Source: Palsa-504 sp963753195 (GTDB taxonomy: Bacteria; Actinomycetota; Actinomycetes; Streptosporangiales; Streptosporangiaceae). Taken from it: a stretch of 64,000 nucleotides of DNA. Below the pieces are notes generated by a model. That model searched no databases and was not told the DNA's origin. It saw only the letters and a list, made by a program, of their open reading frames with translations. Positions within the stretch are counted from its first letter, which is position 1, and each line of letters starts with the position of its first letter. Below are positions 28,602 to 37,291 of this stretch, piece by piece. The DNA lies in NCBI GenBank assembly GCA_963753195.1, contig CAVWBH010000006.1, positions 1 through 64,000 of the forward strand, in the 5' to 3' direction. Both the position numbers and the translations under genes were made by a program.

Positions 28602-28982
28602 TTAGGCGGCTGCCGAACCCGATGCGTCGGGCAGGGCCTTCTTGGCCACCTCGACCAGGGCCGCGAAGGCCGGCTCGTCCGAAACGGCGAGCTCGGCGAG
28701 CATCCGGCGGTCGACTTCGACCCCGGCCACCCGCAGGCCCTGCACGAACCGGTTGTAGGTCATCCCGTTAGCCCGGGCGGCGGCGTTGATCCGCTGGATC
28801 CACAGCCGCCGGAAGTTGCCCTTGCGGTCCTTGCGGTCGCGGTAGGCGTAGGTCATCGAGTGGAGGACCTGCTCCTTGGCCTTGCGGTACAGCCGTGACC
28901 GCTGCCCCCGGTAGCCGCTGGCCCGTTCGAGGACAACCTTGCGCTTCTTGTGGGCGTTGGTCGCCCGCTTCACGCGTGCCAT
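28602..28982 (-). CDS. rplT: ribosomal protein bL20
   Basis: 126 aa 50S protein. N-terminal basic MARVKRATNAHKKRKVVLERASGYRGQRSRLYR, then the conserved RRLWIQRINAAARANGMTYN and RRMLAELAVSDEPAFAALVE. ATG start, 26 bases after rpmI. It belongs to the infC-rpmI-rplT operon, which L20 autoregulates in other bacteria. Confidence 0.99.
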   Translation of the reverse strand: MARVKRATNAHKKRKVVLERASGYRGQRSRLYRKAKEQVLHSMTYAYRDRKDRKGNFRRLWIQRINAAARANGMTYNRFVQGLRVAGVEVDRRMLAELAVSDEPAFAALVEVAKKALPDASGSAAA

Positions 28983-29008
28983 TGTTCTGTCTCCCTCGCC
29001 GGGCCGGG

Positions 29009-29203
29009 CTACTTGCCCAGCAGCTTCTTGATCTCCTTGCGGTCGCTCGGCGCGACCACTACTTCCCCGCTAAGCCGCCGCGTCAGGCGGGACGGCTTGT
29101 GCTCGAACAGGTGGCCTCGGTTGGCGCGGCGGCGCATCACCTTGCCGGTGCCGGTCAGCCGGAACCGCTTCGCGGTGCCGCTGTGGGTCTTCATCTTCGG
29201 CAT
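29009..29203 (-). CDS. rpmI: ribosomal protein bL35
   Basis: 64 aa basic 50S protein, MPKMKTHSGTAKRFRLTGTG at the N-terminus, full length for the family. ATG start between infC and rplT. Confidence 0.99.
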   Translation of the reverse strand: MPKMKTHSGTAKRFRLTGTGKVMRRRANRGHLFEHKPSRLTRRLSGEVVVAPSDRKEIKKLLGK

Positions 29204-29321
29204 GGTCGCCGTCGTCTCCGTCCGTTAAGTTCTTTGTTCGTTAAGTTCTTTGCCACGGCGTTTACCGCGGCCGGCTAAGGCACACAGCAGTCACCGTCCC
29301 TGGCACGAGCCCCGCAAGGGC

Positions 29322-30014
29322 CTAGCGCCGGGGATGAGTCCGGCCGGGCCTGCTACCGACTAGGCCGGACCTGATACCGCGGCGCCGTCGGCGGCTGGTT
29401 CGCTCACCACGGGCTCGCGGTTCGGGCTCGGGCTCCGCTGTCGCGCGCGGGCTGGGCACAGACCTGCTGTGCGACTGGCCGGCGTGCGCCTTGGTCTCGC
29501 TCTTCTTCTTGTGCGGCCCGATCACCATGACCATGTTCCGCCCGTCCTGCTTGGGCTGGGACTCCACGAAGCCGAGCTCCTCGACGTCCCCGGCGAGGCG
29601 CTGCAGCAGGCGGAAGCCCAGTTCGGGCCGTGACTGCTCACGTCCCCGGAACATGATCGTCACCTTGACCTTGTCCCCCGCCTTGAGGAACCGCTCGACG
29701 TGGCCCTTCTTGGTGCCGTAGTCGTGCGGGTCGATCTTCGGCCGGAGCTTGATCTCCTTGACGATGGTCTGGGTCTGGTTCTTGCGTGACTCCCGGGCCT
29801 TGACCGCGGCCTCGTACTTGAACTTGCCGTAGTCCATGAGCTTGGCCACCGGGGGCCGCGCCGTAGGTGCCACCTCGACCAGGTCGAGGTCGGCCTCCTG
29901 GGCTAGCTTGAGTGCGTCATTGATCGAGACAATCCCGATCTGCTCTCCCTTCGGCCCGACGAGCCGGACCTCAGGAGTACGGATGCGCTCGTTGATACGC
30001 GCTTCGGCGCTGAT
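29322..30014 (-). CDS. infC: translation initiation factor IF-3, ATC start
   Basis: 230 aa. N-domain ISAEARINERIRTPEVRLVGPKGEQIGIV, linker, and C-domain KEIKLRPKIDPHDYGTKKGHVERFL with RGREQSRPELGFRLLQRLAGDVE. The C-terminal ~50 residues are an R/E/P-rich extension seen in actinobacterial IF-3. No ATG, GTG or TTG lies at the correct N-terminus. AAGGAGG precedes an ATC codon by four bases, and that codon matches the family N-terminus. Rare starts in infC are known because IF-3 rejects them and so represses itself. An annotator restricted to standard starts would begin at 29873 and lose 47 residues. Confidence 0.93.
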   Translation of the reverse strand: MSAEARINERIRTPEVRLVGPKGEQIGIVSINDALKLAQEADLDLVEVAPTARPPVAKLMDYGKFKYEAAVKARESRKNQTQTIVKEIKLRPKIDPHDYGTKKGHVERFLKAGDKVKVTIMFRGREQSRPELGFRLLQRLAGDVEELGFVESQPKQDGRNMVMVIGPHKKKSETKAHAGQSHSRSVPSPRATAEPEPEPRARGERTSRRRRRGIRSGLVGSRPGRTHPRR

Positions 30015-30123
30015 GTGACCTCCTTGAGCAGGTATCCCGCCGTCGGCGCTTCCGGCGGCGGTTTACGCTCGCCTTCGGTGCTTCCGGTGCTGCCGCCAAA
30101 TGGCGGAGGCCACACACGAGAAA

Positions 30124-30151
30124 GCCCCGCGGGCGATGCGCTCCACGGGGC
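30124..30151 (-). terminator. hairpin/attenuator in the infC leader
   Basis: Minus strand: a GCCCCG...CGGGGC stem followed by TTTCTC, about 110 bases upstream of infC in a ~420-base leader (30015-30433) with no gene. It looks like an attenuator or the terminator of upstream transcription. Leader regulation of infC-rpmI-rplT operons is established elsewhere; I cannot match a specific RNA family by eye. Confidence 0.45.
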
Positions 30152-30433
30152 GGACCACGACAACGACGCCGTCCTGCGGGGCCCCGGTAAGCGGGCCCGC
30201 AGAAATGCGCCGTGCCAGCTTGTACCAGCGGCGCACACGCTTTCGGCGCGTAACGTCGCAGGGACTTCTGGCCAGACCCGCCTGCCTCGGTGTTCACCGG
30301 GCCGACCGGGTGGGAGGTGGTCCTCCGCTTCGCGCGCCCGGCGCCTGGGCACCGAGCTTTGATTCCTAAGACTAACAGCACCGGGCCGTGAAACCATATT
30401 CCCGGCGGGGACAGGTCAGCTACCGCCTGGAGT

Positions 30434-31366
30434 CTAGTTGAGGACCCGGTTGGTGAAAGTGCGGATGCCCAGGTAGCTGAACACCACGGTGCCGCCGACC
30501 AGCGCGAGCAGCACGGCCCACATGGGCATGTGCCCGAGTTCCGGGGTGAGCACGGCGCGCAGGCCCTCGGACATGTACACCAGCGGGTTGATCAGGACCG
30601 CGATCTGCAGCCAGCGGATATGTTGCAGCGCCGACCAGGGGTAGTAGACGCAGCCGAGCATGGTGGCCGGCAGCAGGATCACCGCGAACAGCATCTGCAT
30701 CTTGCGCGGGTCCATGGCCGTGCCGAGCAGCAGCCCGAGCGCGGCGGTCAGCAGCGACGAGGCGGCCAGGATCAGGATGAGCAGCGCCCAGTTGGTCACG
30801 TGCACGTGCGGAGCCTGCCCCGGCGCGTGCACCAGCAGCACGATCGGGAACACGATGCATGCGCCGAGGAACGACTGGACCGCCCCGGCCGCGATCTTCT
30901 GGATGGCCAGGACCCGGATCGGGACGGGAGCGAGGGCCCGGTCCTCGATCGTACGCTGCCAGGAGAACTCCATGACCAGCGGGAACGTCACGGCCATGAT
31001 GCCCTGCATGAGCAGCATGGAGGCCATCAGCCCGGGGACGAGGATGGTGGCGAAGTTGATGCCGCCGGGGACGCTGGTCCCGGCGGCCGCGGCGCCGCCG
31101 CCGAGGTTGAAGCCGCCGCCGATCTTCGGGAACACGTAAGCGAAGACGAAGACAAACAGCAGGGGCTGCATGACGGCCCGGGTGAACGTGCCGACGGCGT
31201 TGCGCCGCAGCACCCGGAACTCGCGGGCCATCATGGCGTTGAAGGTCCGCAGCAGGGTCGGCCGCGGCACCGGCGCGTCGGCGATCAGCGCCGCGATCTC
31301 GGCGGACGAGGGCACCCCGGCCGACTCTGCTGGCCGGACCGGAGCGCTGGTGGTCGTGGTGGTCAT
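30434..31366 (-). CDS. ABC-2 type transporter permease (DrrB-like)
   Basis: 310 aa with about six hydrophobic segments after an N-terminal cytoplasmic stretch (LLRTFNAMMAREFRVLRRNAVG). Typical ABC-2 membrane domain (FATILVPGLMASMLLMQG, PATMLGCVYYPWSAL, INPLVYMSEGLRAVL). It is the membrane partner of the ATPase encoded just upstream. Their stop and start share one base (TAATG). Probably exports a drug or lipid-like molecule. Confidence 0.94.
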   Translation of the reverse strand: MTTTTTSAPVRPAESAGVPSSAEIAALIADAPVPRPTLLRTFNAMMAREFRVLRRNAVGTFTRAVMQPLLFVFVFAYVFPKIGGGFNLGGGAAAAGTSVPGGINFATILVPGLMASMLLMQGIMAVTFPLVMEFSWQRTIEDRALAPVPIRVLAIQKIAAGAVQSFLGACIVFPIVLLVHAPGQAPHVHVTNWALLILILAASSLLTAALGLLLGTAMDPRKMQMLFAVILLPATMLGCVYYPWSALQHIRWLQIAVLINPLVYMSEGLRAVLTPELGHMPMWAVLLALVGGTVVFSYLGIRTFTNRVLN

Positions 31367-32382
31367 TACTCTCGGTACTCCCTACCGGTCAGGGTGAGGA
31401 ACACGGTTTCCAGGCTGGGCTTGAGCTGAGACGCGTCACGGACGGTCAGCCCGGCGGCCGACCCCGCGGTGATGAGCTCGCCGAGCACGCCCTCGGGCTC
31501 GCGGGTGAAGACGCGGATGAAGTCGTCGTCGGATTCCACCTTGCTGACCCCGGGGCGGCCGGCCAGCCCGGCCCGGGCGGCCAGGTCAGCGGGGACCGCG
31601 TCCTCGTACCTGACCGTGATCACCGTCTCCGCGCCCGCGCCGTCCTTCAGCTCGTTCACGGTGCCCGAGGCGAGCACCTCGCCGTGATCTATGACCGCGA
31701 CCTGCTCGCACAGCGCTTCGGCTTCCTCCATGTAGTGCGTGGTGAGCAGGATGGTCTGCCCCTCGCCGTGCAGCACGCGCAGGATGTCCCACAGATTCAC
31801 CCGGGTCTGCGGGTCCAGGCCGGCCGTGGGCTCGTCGAGGAATAGCACATCCGGCCGGTGCACCAGGGCGCGGGCGATAAGGAGCCGCCTGACCTGCCCG
31901 CCGGACAGGTCAGTGGACATCGCCTTACGCCGGTCGGAAAGGCCGAACGCTTCGAGCAGCTGCGCGGCGCGCCGGGATGCCTCGCGCAGCCCCAGGCCGA
32001 AGAACCGGCTGCGGAACTCCAGATTCTCGGCCACGGTCAGCTGCATATCCAGCGTGTTGTTCTGGGTCACCACCCCGATCCGGCGCTTGACCCCGACCGG
32101 GTCGGCCACCACGTCCAGGCCGGATACCCAGGCCCGGCCGCCGGTGGGCAGGATCAGCGTGGTCAGCATGCCGATCGTGGTTGACTTGCCCGCCCCGTTC
32201 GGCCCGAGCAGCCCGAAAAACTGGCCGGAGCCGACCGACAGGTCGATACCGCGCACGGCGGGCACGTCGCCACGCGACGACTTATAGGTCTTGCGCAGGT
32301 CTTCAGTACGTATCGCGGGCCCCGGCCGCCCCGTCCCCGATGTCTGCGTCCCCGATGTCTGTGTCCCCGGTGGTACCGTCAT
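31366..32382 (-). CDS. ABC transporter ATP-binding protein (DrrA-like)
   Basis: 338 aa. Walker A GPNGAGKST, Q-loop VVTQNN, signature LSGGQ, Walker B VLFLDEPTAGLD and switch His TTHYMEEAEAL are all present, followed by a ~90-residue C-terminal domain of the DrrA type. The N-terminus has a short GTQTS repeat. ATG start. Two near-identical palindromes sit immediately upstream, between it and the marR gene. Confidence 0.96.
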   Translation of the reverse strand: MTVPPGTQTSGTQTSGTGRPGPAIRTEDLRKTYKSSRGDVPAVRGIDLSVGSGQFFGLLGPNGAGKSTTIGMLTTLILPTGGRAWVSGLDVVADPVGVKRRIGVVTQNNTLDMQLTVAENLEFRSRFFGLGLREASRRAAQLLEAFGLSDRRKAMSTDLSGGQVRRLLIARALVHRPDVLFLDEPTAGLDPQTRVNLWDILRVLHGEGQTILLTTHYMEEAEALCEQVAVIDHGEVLASGTVNELKDGAGAETVITVRYEDAVPADLAARAGLAGRPGVSKVESDDDFIRVFTREPEGVLGELITAGSAAGLTVRDASQLKPSLETVFLTLTGREYRE

Positions 32383-32385
32383 GAT

Positions 32386-32401
32386 GTCAACTTACGTTGA
32401 C
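32386..32401. promoter_or_regulatory. MarR-type operator 1
   Basis: GTCAAC-TTAC-GTTGAC inverted repeat starting four bases upstream of the ABC ATPase ATG. Almost the same sequence recurs 27 bases away, next to a marR gene in the same operon. Confidence 0.75.
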
Positions 32402-32412
32402 AAACCCTTGTC

Positions 32413-32428
32413 GTCAACTTTAGTTGAC
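32413..32428. promoter_or_regulatory. MarR-type operator 2
   Basis: GTCAACT-TT-AGTTGAC, a perfect 7-base-arm palindrome. It shares its arms with operator 1, and the 27-base centre spacing places it about 2.5 helix turns away. Confidence 0.75.
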
Positions 32429-32437
32429 AATACTCCC

Positions 32438-33055
32438 TCACCGGCCGCGCTCCTTCCTGGCCAGCCCGCCGAACTGGCCGATCATGTCGATGAAGAACTT
32501 GCGGATGACCGGCTCATCAGCCGGGCTCACGAAGTCGAACGCGGCCCGCCACCGCGGGCCCGCCTGCGTGAGGTAGTCCTCGCAGACCCGGCGGCCCGCG
32601 CCGGTCACGTACAGCCGGACCACCCGCCGGTCCCCGGGATCCCTGCGGCGCTCCACGTAACCCTCGCGGACCAGCGTATCGACCACGGAGGTCAGCGTGC
32701 CTGGTGACGACCAGCCGCGGGATGCCACGTCACTCGACTTGAGCCCGTCGTCAGCCAGCAGGACCCGCAGCACCCCCAGCCCGGCCGGGCTGATCCGCAC
32801 GCCAGCCTGGACCACGGTACTGGCGTAGAAGGCGCCCATGACCCTCGATGCGGCCAGCAGCAGCGCGTGCAGCGGCGCGTCCGCGGGGATGCCGTCCGCC
32901 GGGTCCCCCCCGATCCACCCGGAGGTGTAGCCCGCGGCCAGCCCCGGCTCGCACGCGGTGGGCTCGCGCTCGCCGTCCGCTCCCCCGGCCGAGGCCGCCT
33001 GCTGCCCTTCGTTTCCCGGCGCCATCTCAGCCTCTCGCATTCCGCCAGTCTTCAC
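32438..33055 (-). CDS. MarR family transcriptional regulator
   Basis: 205 aa. Residues ~65-205 form a MarR winged helix (LGVLRVLLADDGLKSSDVASRGWSSPGTLTSVVDTLVREGYVERRRDPGDRRVVRLYVT, with the wing DPGDRR). It has an unusually long, acidic/Gly-rich N-terminus of about 60 residues. GTG start at 33055; ATG at 33040 is a shorter alternative. It is read in the same direction as the ABC genes, so one operon controlled by the palindromes at both ends is likely. Confidence 0.92.
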   Translation of the reverse strand: MKTGGMREAEMAPGNEGQQAASAGGADGEREPTACEPGLAAGYTSGWIGGDPADGIPADAPLHALLLAASRVMGAFYASTVVQAGVRISPAGLGVLRVLLADDGLKSSDVASRGWSSPGTLTSVVDTLVREGYVERRRDPGDRRVVRLYVTGAGRRVCEDYLTQAGPRWRAAFDFVSPADEPVIRKFFIDMIGQFGGLARKERGR

Positions 33056-33071
33056 TGGAGCTATTTTTAAG

Positions 33072-33084
33072 TCAAATCATTTGA
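33072..33084. promoter_or_regulatory. palindrome upstream of marR
   Basis: TCAAAT-C-ATTTGA, a perfect 13-base palindrome 17 bases before the marR start in an AT-rich patch. It shares TCAA/TTGA ends with the two operators downstream. Candidate autoregulatory site. Confidence 0.5.
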
Positions 33085-33178
33085 ACCCAAACTATTTTAA
33101 TAGCCGTTAGGGAACCGTGTCCGGGGCCTACGCCGGGTTCGTCCGTCCCACTGGCCGGACGCCCTAGGCTTAGGCGCA

Positions 33179-35143
33179 GTGAGCAGCGTCACGAGCGAGC
33201 AGGGCCAGCCCATTCCGGAGAAGTCCGCCCTGCCCGAGCCCGCACCCAGCCCCCGCGCGGCGAGCTGGGCCGGATGGCTGGTCGTGGGCCTGTACGTGCT
33301 GGCCTCCTTCGCGCTGACCTGGCGCCTGTGGGCCGATCCGGCGGGACGGGCCGCGGGGCACAATCCCGGGGACGTCGACCTGGTGGCCTGGTTCATGCGG
33401 TACAGCGCGACCGCGGTCTCGCACGGCCGGCTGCCGGCGCTGGTGACGACCGGGCTGAACGCGCCGCAGGGCATCAACATGATGTGGAACGCCTCGATGC
33501 TGCTGGCCGGCGTCGTGCTGTCCCCGGTGACGCTGCTGGCCGGCCCGCTGGCCAGCCTGACCATCTTGCTGACGGGGGGCTTCGCCGGCTCCGCGGCCGG
33601 CCTGTTCTGGGTGCTGAGGCGCTGGGGAGCCAGCGTCACCGCGGCGGCCATCGGGGGGGCGGTATACGGGTTCTCGCCCGCCCTGGTCACCGCCAGCGCC
33701 GGTCACTTCCAGCTGCAGTTCGCCGTGCTGCCACCGCTGATCATCCATGAGCTGCTGCGCATCCTCACCGGCCGGGGCAGCGCCGTGCGGGCCGGCCTGT
33801 GGCTCGGCCTGCTGGCGGCCGCCCAGGTGTACCTCGGGGAAGAGCTGCTGGCCGACACGGCCGTGGCCGCCGCGATCATCGTGGCCGTGCTGGCCCTCAG
33901 CCATCCGAGGGCGTCGGCCCAGGCCGTCAGGACCCGGGGCGGCGCGATGGCGGCCGGTGTGGGTACCGCGGTCGCCGCCGCGGGTGTGGCCTGCGGGTAC
34001 GCGCTGTGGGTGCAGTTCCGCGGCCCGCTGTCCGAGCACGGCAGCCCGTGGACGGTCATCGACTTCCACAGCTACCTGTACGGCTTCGTGACCCCGTCGG
34101 GCGCCTTGGCGTTCCACACCGCCTCCAGCGCGGCGGTCGCGGCCAGGTACCCCGAGCCGTCGCCCGAGTACCTGGCGTACCTGGGCTGGCCGCTGCTCGC
34201 CGTCGCGGTCGTGGCCGCGATCGCCTTCTGGCGGGATGACCGGGTCCGCGTGGCCGCTGTGACCTTCGCGCTGCTGGAGCTGTTCTCGCTCGGCGACGTC
34301 CCGGTGAGATTCTTCGGGATCCGCTACCCGGCCGCGCTCTTGCCGTGGCACTGGCTGGCAGGCAACCCAGTGGGCGCCAACGTGCTGCCCGACCGGTTTT
34401 CCATTCTCGCCGACGGAGCCGTAGCGGCTCTGCTGGCCTTCGCGCTGGACCGGGCCCGCGGCCAGGCGCGGTCGAGCGGTCTGCGCCGGGTCCGGGCGTA
34501 CGCCGCGACCCTGATCGTGGTGCTGGCCGTCCTCCCGCTCGTCCCGCTTCCCCTTCCGGTCGAGGCCGTCCCGCCCGCCCCGGCCGGCTGGCAGGCCGCC
34601 TTCACCCGGCTCCAGCTCCCGGCCGACGCCCACGTGCTGGTCATCCCCGACCTGCAATACGGCTTGCGCTGGCAGGCCGAGACCGGCGTACCGACCTCGA
34701 TGGTCGGCGGCGGTGATTTCATCGTGCCCGGCCCGGGCGGGAAGGCCACCAGCTATATATATGAGCGGCTGCGGACCGCCCAGTACCTCACTACCCTGTG
34801 GCAGGGGCAACCGACAACACGGGCACCGTCCCAGGCGCAGATCCGCAACGATCTTGCTTCCCGGCAGGTGGCCGCGATCGTCACCGCCACCGGCCGGGAC
34901 TCGCCCCTCGCGCGCTTCCTGACCAAGCAGTTCGGGCCGGCGACGGTGGACGTCGGCGACGTGCTCGCGTGGCGGCTGGCGCCGCCGCTTCCCTCATCCG
35001 TTAAGTTATGGGCTGCACATGACGAAGGGAGGTGCGGATCTGGTGTCCGAGACGATCGTCATCACCGGGGGAGCCGGGTTCCTCGGCTCGCATCTTTGCG
35101 AGCGGCTTCTGGACGACGGCTGCTCAGTGATATGCGTAGATAA
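33179..35143 (+). CDS. polytopic membrane protein, GT-C glycosyltransferase-like
   Basis: 654 aa with about 10-12 hydrophobic segments up to residue ~470 and a soluble C-terminal part. The layout resembles lipid-linked-sugar glycosyltransferases of the GT-C fold, and a similar protein is encoded at 37292-39106. Early features such as GHNPGDVDLVAWFMRYSA place acidic residues in the first outside loop, where GT-C enzymes keep catalytic Asp. The recognisable protein ends near VLAWRLAPPLP (about 34990). The last ~45 codons run through the start of the next gene and look like read-through into an alien frame, so the original stop may be lost. GTG start. Precise function unknown. Confidence 0.75.
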   Translation: MSSVTSEQGQPIPEKSALPEPAPSPRAASWAGWLVVGLYVLASFALTWRLWADPAGRAAGHNPGDVDLVAWFMRYSATAVSHGRLPALVTTGLNAPQGINMMWNASMLLAGVVLSPVTLLAGPLASLTILLTGGFAGSAAGLFWVLRRWGASVTAAAIGGAVYGFSPALVTASAGHFQLQFAVLPPLIIHELLRILTGRGSAVRAGLWLGLLAAAQVYLGEELLADTAVAAAIIVAVLALSHPRASAQAVRTRGGAMAAGVGTAVAAAGVACGYALWVQFRGPLSEHGSPWTVIDFHSYLYGFVTPSGALAFHTASSAAVAARYPEPSPEYLAYLGWPLLAVAVVAAIAFWRDDRVRVAAVTFALLELFSLGDVPVRFFGIRYPAALLPWHWLAGNPVGANVLPDRFSILADGAVAALLAFALDRARGQARSSGLRRVRAYAATLIVVLAVLPLVPLPLPVEAVPPAPAGWQAAFTRLQLPADAHVLVIPDLQYGLRWQAETGVPTSMVGGGDFIVPGPGGKATSYIYERLRTAQYLTTLWQGQPTTRAPSQAQIRNDLASRQVAAIVTATGRDSPLARFLTKQFGPATVDVGDVLAWRLAPPLPSSVKLWAAHDEGRCGSGVRDDRHHRGSRVPRLASLRAASGRRLLSDMRR

Positions 35144-35981
35144 TTTCTGCACCGGGACCCCGGCCAACGTGGCCCACCTGATCGAGAATCGCCGGTTCCG
35201 GCTCATCCGCTACGACGTGACTGAGTACCTGCACGTGGGCGGCCCGGTGGACGCGGTGCTGCACTTCGCCTCCCCCGCGAGCCCGGTCGACTACCTCGAG
35301 CTTCCGATCGAGACGCTCAAGGTCGGCTCGATCGGGACCATCCACGCGCTGGGGCTGGCGCGGGAGAAGGGCGCGCGATTCCTGCTGGCCTCCACGTCCG
35401 AGGTCTACGGCGATCCGCTGGTCCACCCCCAGGCCGAGGACTACTGGGGCAACGTGAACCCGGTCGGCCCGCGTGGCGTCTACGACGAGGCCAAGCGCTT
35501 CTCCGAGGCCCTGACCGTGGCCTATAACAAGAACCACAAGGTGAACACCAAGATCGTCCGCATCTTCAACACCTACGGTCCGCGGATGCGCCCTAACGAC
35601 GGGCGCGCCATCCCCACCTTCATCCGCCAGGCGCTGGACGGCGAGCCGATCACCGTGGCCGGCGACGGCAGCCAGACCAGGTCGGTATGCTACGTCAGCG
35701 ACCTCGTCGAGGGCATCCTGAGGCTCCTGCGGTCCTCGCATCCCGGCCCGATGAACATCGGGAATCCCGGCGAGCTGTCGGTCCTGGAGCTGGCCGAGAC
35801 GATCCGGCGCATGACCGGGTCGCAGTCGCCGATCGCCTTCATCCCGCGGCCCCAGGACGACCCGATGGTCCGGCAGCCGCGGATCGACCTGGCCCGCGAC
35901 GTCCTGGGGTGGAAGCCGGAGATCGGCCTGGAGCAAGGCCTGGCCCGCACGATCGAGTGGTTCCGCGAGCGTGCCAGTTGA
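35043..35981 (+). CDS. NAD-dependent epimerase/dehydratase, UDP-glucuronate decarboxylase-like
   Basis: 312 aa extended SDR. Rossmann motif ITGGAGFLGSHLC, catalytic YDEAKRFSEAL (YxxxK), TSEVYGDPLVHPQ and RIFNTYGPRMRPNDGRAIPTFI all match UDP-xylose synthase (UXS), which converts UDP-glucuronate to UDP-xylose; a related dehydratase is possible. The GTG start is chosen for GGGAGG ten bases upstream; an in-frame ATG at 35019 is an alternative. It overlaps the 3' end of the preceding membrane gene in another frame. Confidence 0.9.
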   Translation: MSETIVITGGAGFLGSHLCERLLDDGCSVICVDNFCTGTPANVAHLIENRRFRLIRYDVTEYLHVGGPVDAVLHFASPASPVDYLELPIETLKVGSIGTIHALGLAREKGARFLLASTSEVYGDPLVHPQAEDYWGNVNPVGPRGVYDEAKRFSEALTVAYNKNHKVNTKIVRIFNTYGPRMRPNDGRAIPTFIRQALDGEPITVAGDGSQTRSVCYVSDLVEGILRLLRSSHPGPMNIGNPGELSVLELAETIRRMTGSQSPIAFIPRPQDDPMVRQPRIDLARDVLGWKPEIGLEQGLARTIEWFRERAS

Positions 35982-35986
35982 GAGAG

Positions 35987-36712
35987 GTGAAGCTCTCCAT
36001 CCTGATGCCGGTGTACAACGAGGCCAGGACGGTGCAGGCGGTCATCAAGCGGGTCCTCGACGTTGACTTTCCCTGCCCGGTGGAGGTGGTGATCGTCGAT
36101 GACGCCAGCACCGACGGGACCGCCGAGATCCTCGGCCGCTTCCACGATGAGCGGCTGGTCATGCGCCGGCATCCGGAGAACCGCGGCAAGGGTGCCGCGA
36201 TCCGCACCGCGGTCGCCGCGGCCACCGGTGATTTCATGATCCCGCTCGACGCGGACCTGGAGTACCAGCCGGAGGAAATCCCCGAACTGCTCAAGCCGGT
36301 CCTGAGCGGTGAGGCCGAGGTGGTGTACGGCAGCCGGGGCTTCGGCAGCCACGCCTCCTATTCCTTCTGGTACGTCATGGGCAACAAGGGCGTGACCACC
36401 TTCGCGAACGTCCTGTTCAACGCGTACATCGCCGACCTGGAGACTTGTTTCAAGCTCATGCCGCTGGACCTGCTGCGCAGCCTGAACATCAGCTCCGAGG
36501 GGTTCGGCATGGAAGCCGAGATCACCGGCAAGCTGCTGGCCCGCGGGATCCGCCCGTTCGAGGTGCCGATCACCTACCGGGCCCGCACCCGTGAGGCGGG
36601 CAAGAAGATCACCTGGCGGGACGGCGTGGAGGCGCTGTGGATCCTGGGCCGGATCAGGGTGAGCACATGGGTCCCGGCCGCTCCGCGGCGCGCGAGAAGG
36701 CTGGTGCCGTAG
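35987..36712 (+). CDS. family 2 glycosyltransferase
   Basis: 241 aa GT-A fold transferase: SILMPVYNEARTV, VVIVDDASTDGTAEI, ENRGKGAAIRTAV and DADLEYQPEEI (the DXD-type metal site). It resembles polyprenyl-phosphate mannosyl/glucosyl synthases but lacks C-terminal membrane helices. It starts six bases after the epimerase stop; GTG is used, and a TTG nine bases earlier would overlap that stop. With the neighbouring epimerase and GT-C-like proteins it suggests assembly of a surface glycan. Confidence 0.9.
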   Translation: MKLSILMPVYNEARTVQAVIKRVLDVDFPCPVEVVIVDDASTDGTAEILGRFHDERLVMRRHPENRGKGAAIRTAVAAATGDFMIPLDADLEYQPEEIPELLKPVLSGEAEVVYGSRGFGSHASYSFWYVMGNKGVTTFANVLFNAYIADLETCFKLMPLDLLRSLNISSEGFGMEAEITGKLLARGIRPFEVPITYRARTREAGKKITWRDGVEALWILGRIRVSTWVPAAPRRARRLVP

Positions 36713-36728
36713 CCGCGGCGAGGCGGTG

Positions 36729-37241
36729 TCAGGTGCGGTCGAACGGCTCCGGGTACGTGAAGACGCCGCACATCGTCGGCTGGTAACCGGTCAGGACGCG
36801 GACCTGGAAGTGGGGCTGCCATTCCGGCCGGGGCGGCATGACCTGGTAGTCGGTGCTGAGCTGGAAGCCGAACCGGCGGTAGTAGGCGGGGTCGCCGAGC
36901 AGCGCAACCAGCGGCTCGCCGAGCGCGTCCGCGGCACCGAGAACGGCGTGCATCAGGGCGCTGCCCACGCCGCGGCGCTGGCTGTCCGGCCGCACGCTCA
37001 GCGGGCCGAGCGCGAGCGCCGGCGTGCGGCCGGCGTGTCCCCGGGTGCACAGCACGTGGCCGACTATCTCCCCCGCCGGCGTGGCCGCTACCAGGGACAG
37101 GCCCGGCAGCCAGGACGGGCCGGCGCGGAGCTCGTCAACCAGCCGGGCCTCGGGCGGGTCCTGGCCGGGGCGGGCGAACGCGGCGGCGGTGATGGCGCGG
37201 ATGACGCCGGTGTCGCCGCCGGACTCGGGTCGGATCAGCAC
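36729..37241 (-). CDS. GNAT family N-acetyltransferase
   Basis: 170 aa. Acetyl-CoA-binding motif LSVRPDSQRRGVGSALMHAVL, followed by LVALLGDPAYYRRFGFQLST, typical of the YhbS-type GNAT group. GTG start with AGGA seven bases upstream; the frame is open further but has no better start. Convergent with the glycosyltransferase gene. Substrate unknown. Confidence 0.88.
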   Translation of the reverse strand: MLIRPESGGDTGVIRAITAAAFARPGQDPPEARLVDELRAGPSWLPGLSLVAATPAGEIVGHVLCTRGHAGRTPALALGPLSVRPDSQRRGVGSALMHAVLGAADALGEPLVALLGDPAYYRRFGFQLSTDYQVMPPRPEWQPHFQVRVLTGYQPTMCGVFTYPEPFDRT

Positions 37242-37291
37242 ACTGGAGATCCTGCCGTGTCGCCTGCGGCCTGTCGCCTGATTATCCGGCG

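Noticed and set aside
29903..30397. 136-164 codon minus-strand ORFs upstream of infC
   Set aside because: Arg-rich, no ribosome-binding site, and they overlap the infC leader hairpin and start; better explained as untranslated leader.
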